DNA from: Geomonas sp. RF6
GTDB lineage: Bacteria > Desulfobacterota > Desulfuromonadia > Geobacterales > Geobacteraceae
Assembly (NCBI RefSeq): GCF_021044625.1
Contig: NZ_CP087999.1
Location: 2,249,001 to 2,313,000 of the forward strand
DNA length: 64,000 bases
Direction of reading: 5' to 3'
The number at the start of each line of letters is the position of its first letter. The first letter of the stretch is position 1. Below the pieces are notes generated by a model. The model saw nothing but the letters and a program-made list of their open reading frames with translations, did no database searches and was not told the DNA's origin. Both the position numbers and the translations under genes were made by a program. Shown piece after piece: positions 19,972-28,170 of the stretch.

Positions 19972-22900
19972 ATGAACCATCCGCGGCAGGTGGGGATAGT
20001 TGGAGATCACGCCCACATCGAGGGAGGGGTCCACTTTCATGACCATGGGCAACGTTCGACCTGCTTTCATTGGCCGGATGCATGGGATTTCTCAGCCTTT
20101 ATCTCTGAAAAGAGGCAGAACTTCACTGGCCGAGACTGGCTCTTTAAGGAAATTGATGATTGGCTTGCCCAGCCGACACCGAGGACTCTCCTTCTCCGTG
20201 GCGATTTCGGTGTCGGAAAGTCGGCCTTTTTGGCCGAGTTGATCGCTCGAAAGACCGATGCCGTCATAGGATGGCATTTCTGCCAGCACGATACACAGGA
20301 AACTCTGAAACCTACGACCCTCGTCAATAGCCTCGCCGCGCAGTTTAAGACCACACTCCCTGCATTTGGTGCGTTGATAGATTCGGATGACTCTCTGCAG
20401 AGACGTCTGGAGAAAACCGCGGAAGACCCGGCCAGCGCCTTCGAGTCGGCGGTTATAAACCCCCTTGCCCGCATCGAGGCACCCGATGGACCCCGTCTCG
20501 TCCTAATCGATGCTCTAGATGAAGGGCTAGAATTGGACGGTGCAGAAATGCGTCGTCATGGAACCATTGTCCAGCTACTTGCTAACAAGGCCATGCGTTT
20601 TCCCCGCTGGCTGCGGATTATAGTTACCTCGCGCAATAACCCTGATGTTGTCGGACGTCTCGGAAAATTCGGAATCAAGGACGTCAATGCGGAAAATGTC
20701 TCCAACGAGGCCGACCTTCGCGCCTTTATCCTTCAGCGACTCTCACGGCAGCCGCTGGAGTCACACCTGAGAAGGGAGCATTGTTCCTGCGAGTCTGCAG
20801 CTGCTCTGCTTCTGCAGAAAAGCCTCGGGAAGTTCCTTTATGCCGTCCGGGCCCTTGACCAGCTCGAAGATGCCCGCATTGGGCTGGCTGAACTCGCCTC
20901 CCTGCCTCCCGGAATGGACAGCTTTTATCTTGATTCCTTCGACCGTCGTTTTGCCCGCGTAGGACGCGATTACAGTGACGCACGTGATGTGCTTGGCCTG
21001 CTCGCAGTTGCCAAAGAACCGCTTCCCTCGTCTGTGTTGGCTGAAATCCTTGCTAGGCCTGAACAGGAAATCTTATCGGTGCGCAGGTGCTTGCCGGACT
21101 TCATCAAGCTACGTGCCGGCGCCTGGGCTTTCGATCACTTCTCTCTCTCCGAATGGCTGACAGGCACGACTGAAGATGGCTTCGCAAGAGCCGGTGATTA
21201 CTCGGTCAATATCGGTGTCTCAAACGAGCACTTCCGCAAATGGGCTTTGAGGACGGTCAAGAAAGGGGCGGCACATGAAAGTGCATATTTGGTGCGCCAT
21301 CTCTCCTCGCACGTTCCGGACGGTGCAGAATGCCGAAGGGTGTTCACTCACTTGATGCTATCCAGTTTTGAGTGGCTTGCCGCTCGGCTCCGCTTGACCG
21401 GCATACACACCTTGATCGCGGATTGCGATCAATTGGGAGAGAGCAGCGATGCAAAGATGCTCCGTGCGGTGCTCCGCTGCAGTATGCATGTTTTACGAAG
21501 GGTGCCGGAGCAACTTCCGGCGCAAGTGCTTGGGCGATTACGTTCATTACTGCAACCGTCGGATTCAATTGCTGCCCTGATAAAAAGTACAGAGTACTGG
21601 GTTGAGCATCCGCCCGATTTGACGACTTCCTCCTTGCTTGTTCCGACCGGTGGCAGCCTGAGATTTTCAACGAATTGTCTCGCTGCTTTTTCCGGGCACG
21701 AGCGTGCAGTTAACTGTGTAGCCGTGCTTCGGGACGGGCGAATTGCCTCTAGCGGTGACGACTACACTGTGCGGGTGTGGGACCCCCAAGGAATTGAAGA
21801 TCCGCTGCTGTTTGAGGGGCATACAGAACGTCTTGCCGTACTTCCGGATGGGCGAATCGCCTCGCTTGGTTGGGACAATGTGGTGCAGGTGTGGGATCCT
21901 CAAGGTATTCAGGAGCCGTTGCTGTTCGAGGGGCACACGGACGAGGTGAAATCTCTGTCGCTTCCTGATGGGAGGATCGCCTCGTTTTGTCTGGACGGGG
22001 CTGTGCGGGTGTGGGACCCCCGAGGAATTCAGGCGCCGCTAGTGTTTGATGGTGATGGGGAGTATGGATATATGGCAGTGCTTCCGGACGGGCGGGTTGT
22101 TACCGGCAGGCGGGTGTGGGATCCCCATACCAGCGAGTCCATGGAATTCCTGGAAGCCGACGTAACATCGCTCGTCGTGCTTCCGGATGGACGGTTTGCC
22201 ACGGCGGTGAGGCGCGACAACTCTGTGCGGGTGTGGGACTTCGAGGCAATTGAGGAACCGTTGCTGTTCGAGGGGCACACGGCCCCTGTGACGTCTCTTG
22301 CCGTGCTTCCGGATGGGCGTTTAGTCTCGAGCAGTTTGGACACGACTGTGCGGGTGTGGGACCCTCGAGGAATTCAAGAGCCGCTACTGTTCGAGGGGGA
22401 TGGTTACTACATGGCTGTTCTTCCCGACGGGCGGGTTATCTCTACTTGTTGCAACGGGAGTCTGCGGGTGTGGGACCCCCAAGGTATTCAGGAATCGTTT
22501 CTATTGGAGGGGCACACGCACGTGGTCAATTGTCTAGCCCTACTTCCGGATGGGCGGCTCGCCTCCGGCAGTTGGGACAAGACGGTGAGGGTATGGGACC
22601 CTCAAGGAGGCGAGGCGCCGTTGGTGTGCGAAGGCCACACGAGGGCGATCAGATTCCTCGGCAGACTTCCGGATGGGCGGGTAGCCTCGGGTAGCGATGA
22701 CGGCACTGTGCGGGTGTGGGACCCCCAAGAAAACAAAGAGTCGTCACTATTTGTGGGTCACACTAGTTTGGGGTCGTCCCACACAGTGCTACCGGATGGG
22801 CGAATCGCCTCAAGTGCGAACGACAATACTGCGCTAGTGTGGGACCCCAAGGGCGTTCAGGAGTCGTTAATCCTTGAGGGGCACACTGAGTGGATAACCT

Positions 22901-23589
22901 CCCTCGCCGTGTTTCCGGATGGACGAATTGTGTCGGGTGGCTTGGATAGGACTTTGCGGATTTGGGATTCCCTGGGCATTCAGGAACAGGTGCTGTGCGA
23001 GGGGCATTCATTCTCGGTCGGATGCTTGGCCGTGCTAGCAGATGGGCGAATCGCCTCGGCAGATGGCAACACCGTGCGGGTGTTCGACCCCGAAGGCATT
23101 CAGGACACAATGGTGTTTGAAGGGCATACATATCTGATAGATTCTTTAGCCGTGCTTCCTGATGGACGGATCGCCTCCTCAGGTAGCGAGGACAAGACAG
23201 TGCGGGTTTGGGATCCTTGGGGGAACAAGGAACCGACGGTGTTCGAAAGGCATACGAGCACGGTTTGCTGCTTTGCTGCGCTACCGGACGGTCGTATCGC
23301 CACCGGCGGTGAGGACGGCACCTTGTGGGTGTGGGACCCCCAAGGGATTCAAGATGCCATGCTGTTGGAGGGGCACAGGGGCTCGGTACAATGCCTTGCT
23401 GTACTACCGGGCGGCCGTATAGCTTCGGGTGGTAGTGACGATACTGCGCGGGTGTGGGACTTACGCAGTGGTCAGCAACTGGCACAGTTTAAGTCAGATG
23501 CGATGATTATGACTCTCTTGACATTGCCCGACGGAATTCTTGTCGCAGGTGATTTTGCAGGAATGGTGCACTTCCTTAAGCTGTACTAA
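19972..23589 (+). CDS. NACHT/STAND NTPase with C-terminal WD40 repeats (bacterial NLR-like)
   Basis: 1205 residues. Layout: N-terminal tag shared with the upstream protein (7-22); a pre-NTPase FTGRDWLFKEIDDWL segment (about 51-65); Walker A GDFGVGKS (77-84); Walker B LVLIDALDEG; helical region to ~570; then about 16 WD40-type repeats to the end. The repeats carry the pattern LPDGRIAS...VRVWDPQGIQE..LFEGHT and are unusually alike, also at DNA level. One (ending RRVWDPHTSE) is shortened and the last is degenerate. Family knowledge: the STAND ATPase is a switch and the beta-propeller the sensor. Inference: the sensor detects a phage or stress ligand and activates the tag-bearing effector encoded upstream. 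Confidence 0.88.
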   Translation: MNHPRQVGIVGDHAHIEGGVHFHDHGQRSTCFHWPDAWDFSAFISEKRQNFTGRDWLFKEIDDWLAQPTPRTLLLRGDFGVGKSAFLAELIARKTDAVIGWHFCQHDTQETLKPTTLVNSLAAQFKTTLPAFGALIDSDDSLQRRLEKTAEDPASAFESAVINPLARIEAPDGPRLVLIDALDEGLELDGAEMRRHGTIVQLLANKAMRFPRWLRIIVTSRNNPDVVGRLGKFGIKDVNAENVSNEADLRAFILQRLSRQPLESHLRREHCSCESAAALLLQKSLGKFLYAVRALDQLEDARIGLAELASLPPGMDSFYLDSFDRRFARVGRDYSDARDVLGLLAVAKEPLPSSVLAEILARPEQEILSVRRCLPDFIKLRAGAWAFDHFSLSEWLTGTTEDGFARAGDYSVNIGVSNEHFRKWALRTVKKGAAHESAYLVRHLSSHVPDGAECRRVFTHLMLSSFEWLAARLRLTGIHTLIADCDQLGESSDAKMLRAVLRCSMHVLRRVPEQLPAQVLGRLRSLLQPSDSIAALIKSTEYWVEHPPDLTTSSLLVPTGGSLRFSTNCLAAFSGHERAVNCVAVLRDGRIASSGDDYTVRVWDPQGIEDPLLFEGHTERLAVLPDGRIASLGWDNVVQVWDPQGIQEPLLFEGHTDEVKSLSLPDGRIASFCLDGAVRVWDPRGIQAPLVFDGDGEYGYMAVLPDGRVVTGRRVWDPHTSESMEFLEADVTSLVVLPDGRFATAVRRDNSVRVWDFEAIEEPLLFEGHTAPVTSLAVLPDGRLVSSSLDTTVRVWDPRGIQEPLLFEGDGYYMAVLPDGRVISTCCNGSLRVWDPQGIQESFLLEGHTHVVNCLALLPDGRLASGSWDKTVRVWDPQGGEAPLVCEGHTRAIRFLGRLPDGRVASGSDDGTVRVWDPQENKESSLFVGHTSLGSSHTVLPDGRIASSANDNTALVWDPKGVQESLILEGHTEWITSLAVFPDGRIVSGGLDRTLRIWDSLGIQEQVLCEGHSFSVGCLAVLADGRIASADGNTVRVFDPEGIQDTMVFEGHTYLIDSLAVLPDGRIASSGSEDKTVRVWDPWGNKEPTVFERHTSTVCCFAALPDGRIATGGEDGTLWVWDPQGIQDAMLLEGHRGSVQCLAVLPGGRIASGGSDDTARVWDLRSGQQLAQFKSDAMIMTLLTLPDGILVAGDFAGMVHFLKLY

Positions 23590-23653
23590 AATACATGGTC
23601 GTGTTGCGCGTAAGGCAACGGTCCAGGATAGGTGATAGCCGCTTCCGCTTATC

Positions 23654-23691
23654 GCAACCTGGATCTCCTCTACTTGGCGCATGAGCGCTTG
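23654..23691 (+). pseudogene. Short recQ relic
   Basis: 38 bp that match the island recQ at 26621-26658 at 33 of 38 positions, encoding NLDLLYLAxERL in the + frame (RecQ reads NLDLLYLAPERL). The surrounding sequence has no RecQ coding capacity. It appears to be a leftover of another recQ copy. Confidence 0.6.
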
Positions 23692-24089
23692 TAGCACAGC
23701 AGCGGGGTAAAATCGAGACATCGGTATCCCTCCATTACCCCTCCCGTAGGTATACACGCACAGAATGCTCGCGAGCCTGAGATCCGAAAGATGCCGTAAC
23801 GGGGCATAGGCTACAACCCTGCTTACCCAGCCTGGGACGTACCCACGTTTGCCGCTCCACACACACCTACTCGCTCGCCTGTCCTCCCCTATCCCTTCAC
23901 TAGGTTACCAGCCTGAATCGATATCCGGTGACGGCTCCGAAGAGCCAGAAACCGAAACGTCGACAATGCCGAACGGTGTCTAAGTTTCTTTGAATTTGGC
24001 AACTTCTGGTGTATAACCGAGAGTCGCACACGAGAAAGCGGCGGGGAAGGGTTTTCCTACTGACATATCGGGGGCGCTGGGGCAGGGGT

Positions 24090-24123
24090 AAAACAAAAGG
24101 CGGCAGTCTTGGTGACTGCCGCC
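24090..24123 (-). terminator. Rho-independent terminator, minus strand
   Basis: Perfect 10 bp stem GGCGGCAGTC / GACTGCCGCC (24099-24108 and 24114-24123) with a 5 nt loop. On the minus strand it is followed by TTTTGTTTT (24098-24090). No minus-strand gene precedes it, so it is either orphaned by rearrangement or ends an unannotated RNA. Confidence 0.7.
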
Positions 24124-24314
24124 CTGGCTATAAGGTGGGAGTGTTTGGTGCGAGGAACACACGGTTTCTACCCGCAGCCCTTAACTCCCGTTATTTCGTT
24201 TCAGGCACATCTGCTACCTCTTTTTAGTAAACCATTCTGCCATTAAATGTCAAACAAATAATTATGGCAACTGCAATGCAAGCACGTAATTCAAGCTAAT
24301 GAATAGGAAATGCA

Positions 24315-26135
24315 ATGCGTATCTTTAAACCGGAACAGTTAGCAGAGGCAATCGAGGGAACCAACCCTCTAGGCGCAAACGAGCTGTTTTTCGTAGAGTT
24401 GTGGTACAGCATGACGCACCAAGAGTCTCTGGACTCATACCGGGTCAAGTGCATGAACAGCCGGATGCTGATCCGTGAGTGGGCGGAAGAACTAGCTATC
24501 GGTCGGCTAAACCCCAGTGAGGCTTCTGACGTGGCGGCCGAGACTATTAGTTGCCTGAGCTGTGACCCCGTTATTGCCACCCACTTCGAGCGCCACTGGA
24601 CATTGTTAGAGCCGGTTTTGCAGGCTCATGTGCCCATCAAAGCAATGAAACCTGATGAGAGGAAGCAAAAAGCGACAGCGTTGCGGACAAAGGAATTCGT
24701 GTTCGTCGTGAATGACCTTCACGCTGCCTTGGAGAAGGACTACTGGCGACTCCTCTCCTCCTCGCTGCCTCATGTTGTTGCGACAGGTAACAAGGACACA
24801 ATGCGGATAGTAACGTCACATGCCATAGCCGACTTGGTAGACAGGGGGTGGCCTATCGAATCCCTTTTCACTTGGCATGACAACTTCCTGAAGGCGGAGA
24901 ACCGAGAAATTCATACCTTTGAGGAGAACCTTTCTTTCATGATGAGGAAGTTGTCTGAGGCCCCGGTAGAGTACCAGGTGACCCTCCGGCTGACGGGAAG
25001 TAAAAATCTGGTCAAACTCGGCCGCTTTGGCGATTTCGTCTTCATGGCGCAGGCTGAGTTAAAGGATGCTCCCTCCAAGTTCACCTCGGCAAAACCTGCT
25101 TCTTGTCTAGCCCAAACGACGGTCATGGGGGCTGATCCTCTGGCCGCAGCAATCATTGCGAAAGAGTCCTTTGAGCAAGTGATCGACCTGCTACGATTTG
25201 ACTATGAGCCGTCCCGACTGAAAATCGGATCTTTGTGCCATGTAAGGCGGGTGGACTCCGATAGGGCTGTCATGCAAGTGGTGAGGACGACTACTCCGAA
25301 TCCGACGTCAGACTCAGACCATTCTGTGTTTTCGTCGTTCGTAGCGGGGCTCAAGACTCTGTCCGAAAGGGATAAAACCGAGGAAATTTCCCGCAGGAAG
25401 ATTCGGGGAGCGATCCGACAGTACAGGTTCGGACGCGATAGCGAAAACTACAAAGACAAGTTCCTCAACTGGTGGTTGGGCCTGGAGGCTGTTGCCAACG
25501 TGGGAGGCGGCGAGATAGGGCCTACCGTCACTTTCAATGTGAGCAGGGTCATGGCTCTGCCCTATCTAGTCAGGCTCCTTGTGGACGCGCTCACAACGAT
25601 TAAATATGCCCGAATCGATTGGCACGCTGACCTGCGAGGTCATTGCGACGGAAAAGATCTGCAAGCATTAACGATCGAGGATCTTTTCTCAATCACCCAG
25701 TCGCCGCATCACGTGGGTCTCTTGCTGGCAGGCTGCATCAAATCCCCTACCATGCACTACCGGTGTGAGCAGCTTTTCACCGCCCTAGCCGATCCTAGTA
25801 AGACGCTCGCCAAAATCGACGACCATACCCGACATCTGGAGTGGCAGATGGCGAGACTTTATCGGATCAGATGCTGCATCGTGCACGGGGCGGAGGTTCG
25901 GTTCAGGCTCAGTCTGTTCGCAGCCAACCTTGAGTTCTACCTGAAGGAGACGACAAAATCCCTTATCAACGGGCTGAATAGAAACGGCCATGTATATAAT
26001 GTGGACGAGATCTTCTCACGCAGCACCATTGCCTTCGACCGGCTCCGGGGGGGGCTTGACGCGGCGGGAAAGGCCGGAGGGGGACCCGCAACCCCTGCGA
26101 TAAGACAAGCAGTTTTTGCCCGCATAGTCGTGTAA
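24315..26135 (+). CDS. HEPN-domain protein (Apea-like), candidate RNase effector
   Basis: 606 residues, no signal peptide. The C-terminal third looks like an Apea-type HEPN domain: FLNWWLGLEAVAN (about residues 385-397) and RIRCCIVHG at 517-525, giving the R-x(4-6)-H motif (R517/R519 and H524) that forms the RNase active site in many HEPN toxins. The N-terminal ~370 residues are not recognised. The start ATG 24315 has AGGAA 5 nt upstream. It stands alone, with no antitoxin-like neighbour, which fits single-gene abortive-infection proteins. HEPN assignment is by motif; nuclease activity is inferred. Confidence 0.72.
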   Translation: MRIFKPEQLAEAIEGTNPLGANELFFVELWYSMTHQESLDSYRVKCMNSRMLIREWAEELAIGRLNPSEASDVAAETISCLSCDPVIATHFERHWTLLEPVLQAHVPIKAMKPDERKQKATALRTKEFVFVVNDLHAALEKDYWRLLSSSLPHVVATGNKDTMRIVTSHAIADLVDRGWPIESLFTWHDNFLKAENREIHTFEENLSFMMRKLSEAPVEYQVTLRLTGSKNLVKLGRFGDFVFMAQAELKDAPSKFTSAKPASCLAQTTVMGADPLAAAIIAKESFEQVIDLLRFDYEPSRLKIGSLCHVRRVDSDRAVMQVVRTTTPNPTSDSDHSVFSSFVAGLKTLSERDKTEEISRRKIRGAIRQYRFGRDSENYKDKFLNWWLGLEAVANVGGGEIGPTVTFNVSRVMALPYLVRLLVDALTTIKYARIDWHADLRGHCDGKDLQALTIEDLFSITQSPHHVGLLLAGCIKSPTMHYRCEQLFTALADPSKTLAKIDDHTRHLEWQMARLYRIRCCIVHGAEVRFRLSLFAANLEFYLKETTKSLINGLNRNGHVYNVDEIFSRSTIAFDRLRGGLDAAGKAGGGPATPAIRQAVFARIVV

Positions 26136-26304
26136 ATAACGCGGCCTTAACCATCCGCGGTCGATTCACCTTCGTAGTTCTCATGGGAGGGCATGGTGGC
26201 CACTCTCGGTGTAGTAAGGTCTGTCGCAGTGGCGCCTACTGAAGCATCTCGGCGGTCTCGCCGGTAATCCCTGGTTCTATTACGACCTCAAGAGGTATTA
26301 AGAC

Positions 26305-28131
26305 ATCAACGGTACTCACCTCCAAATACTTCGAAACGTCTTCGGATATAGCTCCTATAGAGACCATCAGCAAGAGATCGTTGAGGGGGTGATCAAAGGG
26401 GAGGATGCCTTTGTCATCATGCCTACCGGCGGGGGTAAGTCGCTGTGCTATCAAATTCCCGCCCTTTGCCGGCCTGGGGTCGGCATCGTCGTGTCACCCC
26501 TCATCTCCCTCATGAAGGACCAGGTCGACGCCCTTCGCTCCAACGGGGTGCGTGCAGCCTATTACAACTCAAGCTTGGACCAGAAGGAGGCGTCGCGTGT
26601 ACTTGCGGCGTTGCACAATGGCAACCTAGATCTTCTCTACTTGGCTCCCGAGCGCTTGATGACCGATGCCTTCCTGGAGCGTCTTAACGGCTTGGAGATC
26701 GCTTTATTCGCCATCGATGAGGCGCACTGCATCAGCCAATGGGGGCATGATTTCCGCCCAGAGTACGTAAAACTCGGCGAATTACGCCAGCTTTTTCCTG
26801 ACGTTCCGCTGATTGCCCTGACCGCTACGGCTGACGCTCATACGAGGTCCGATATAATCGAACGCCTCAGTCTGGGCGAGGGGCGTCAGTATGTCGCCGG
26901 TTTCGACCGTCCAAACATTCGCTACACCGTACTAGAAAAAAGGCAGCCCTTTTCTCAACTGTCGTCGTTCATTTCAGCCCGACCAAAGCATGAGGCCGGC
27001 ATAGTCTACGCTCTCAGCCGTAAGCGGGTAGAAGAAGTGGCTGAGCGGCTTCGCCGTGCGGGAATTGCTGCTGCGGCCTACCATGCGGGACTTTCAGACA
27101 AAGAACGCAGCAGGGTGCACGATGCGTTCATCAACGAAGAGATCAGGGTCGTGGTTGGTACCGTCGCGTACGGCATGGGCATAGACAAGCCAAATGTACG
27201 ATTCGTAGTGCACTATGACCTTCCCAAAAATATAGAAAGCTTCTATCAGGAATCAGGACGGGCAGGGAGGGATGGCTTGCCAGCCGATTCCCTCGTCCTC
27301 TTCGGGTATGGGGACGTTGCTGTTGCTCGCAGCCTCATTGAAAACAGCAATAACCCCGAGCTGGTTCGCATAGAGACTCATAAGCTCAACGCCATGATCG
27401 GATTCGCAGAGGCCCTGCATTGCCGGCGGAGGATCCTTCTTCTATATTTTGGCGAGCAACTTGAGGAGGACTGCGGCAACTGTGATGTCTGCCTTGATCC
27501 ACCTCAGCGTTTCGATGCCACTGAGGATGCCCAGAAGGCTCTTTCCTGTGTATACCGGGTTGGCCAGCGTTTCGGTGCTGGCCATATCATCGACGTCCTT
27601 CGCGGATCCAAGTCCGAGCGCATAAAGGCCTTGGGTCACGACAAACTCTCCACCTATGGCATAGGCAGCGGCAAGAGCCAGGAAGAATGGGGAAGCATCC
27701 TGCACCAACTGGTACACCTCGGATACCTTTACCAGGATATAAGCCAGTATTCGGTCCTTAGGCTCACCGCAGCATCAAAGCCTCTTCTCCTAGGTCAAGA
27801 ACGACTCCACCTTGCGCGGCCACGTATCAAAATGGTCGAAACAAAGGATCGCCGGCTGGCAGCTGCCAACAAGATCAAGAAGGAAAAAGTCAGCGTGGGC
27901 ACGCTTAGTGCTGATGACGAGGTCCTGTTTCAAGCACTACGAGAGTTGCGAAGCCAAATCGCGAGAGAAGCAGGCGTGCCCCCGTATGTGGTCTTCGGAG
28001 ACGTCACTCTTGTCGAGATGGCAGCAAAAAGGCCAGTAACAGCGGAGGATCTGCTATCAATCACAGGGGTTGGTAAATCTAAGCTAGGTGCCTATGGGGC
28101 GATGTTTCTTGCAGAGATCCGGAAATGGTGA
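26305..28131 (+). CDS. recQ: ATP-dependent DNA helicase RecQ, island copy with non-standard start
   Basis: Complete RecQ architecture: motif 0 (SSYRDHQQEIVEG), Walker A (MPTGGGKSLCYQ), DEAH (IDEAHCISQWGHDFRPEY), motif VI (GRAGRDGLPADS), RQC zinc cluster (CRRRILLLYF...CGNCDVC) and C-terminal HRDC (about residues 530-605). The frame is open from 26302, after TAA 26299-26301, but has no ATG, GTG or TTG before motif 0. The first standard start is GTG 26389, which would delete motif 0. AAGAGG at 26290-26295 is positioned for ATC at 26305, used here provisionally. It is clearly similar to the truncated recQ at 18282 but with lower GC. It may replace the broken host gene or be part of a defence module with the next gene. 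Confidence 0.85.
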   Translation: MNGTHLQILRNVFGYSSYRDHQQEIVEGVIKGEDAFVIMPTGGGKSLCYQIPALCRPGVGIVVSPLISLMKDQVDALRSNGVRAAYYNSSLDQKEASRVLAALHNGNLDLLYLAPERLMTDAFLERLNGLEIALFAIDEAHCISQWGHDFRPEYVKLGELRQLFPDVPLIALTATADAHTRSDIIERLSLGEGRQYVAGFDRPNIRYTVLEKRQPFSQLSSFISARPKHEAGIVYALSRKRVEEVAERLRRAGIAAAAYHAGLSDKERSRVHDAFINEEIRVVVGTVAYGMGIDKPNVRFVVHYDLPKNIESFYQESGRAGRDGLPADSLVLFGYGDVAVARSLIENSNNPELVRIETHKLNAMIGFAEALHCRRRILLLYFGEQLEEDCGNCDVCLDPPQRFDATEDAQKALSCVYRVGQRFGAGHIIDVLRGSKSERIKALGHDKLSTYGIGSGKSQEEWGSILHQLVHLGYLYQDISQYSVLRLTAASKPLLLGQERLHLARPRIKMVETKDRRLAAANKIKKEKVSVGTLSADDEVLFQALRELRSQIAREAGVPPYVVFGDVTLVEMAAKRPVTAEDLLSITGVGKSKLGAYGAMFLAEIRKW

Positions 28132-28170
28132 CGGATAAGTCCGCCAACCCAGAGAGGTAAGCGACAGTAG

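Larger units (their letters stand above)
23590..24314. other. Non-coding stretch between NLR and HEPN genes
   Basis: 725 bp without a convincing gene. It contains a recQ fragment (23654-23691) and a minus-strand terminator structure (24090-24123). The short open frames here have no protein-like character. The A/T-rich end (about 24230-24300) probably holds the promoter of the HEPN gene, but no confident -35/-10 pair was identified. Confidence 0.6.

Noticed and set aside
21690-23586. CRISPR-like periodicity in the repeated region
   Set aside because: The period is ~120 bp, in frame, and encodes WD40 repeats; there are no constant repeats separated by unique spacers.
23494-23862. 122-codon minus-strand open frame after the NLR gene
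   Set aside because: It overlaps the end of the NLR gene and the recQ relic, with no protein-like pattern or ribosome site.
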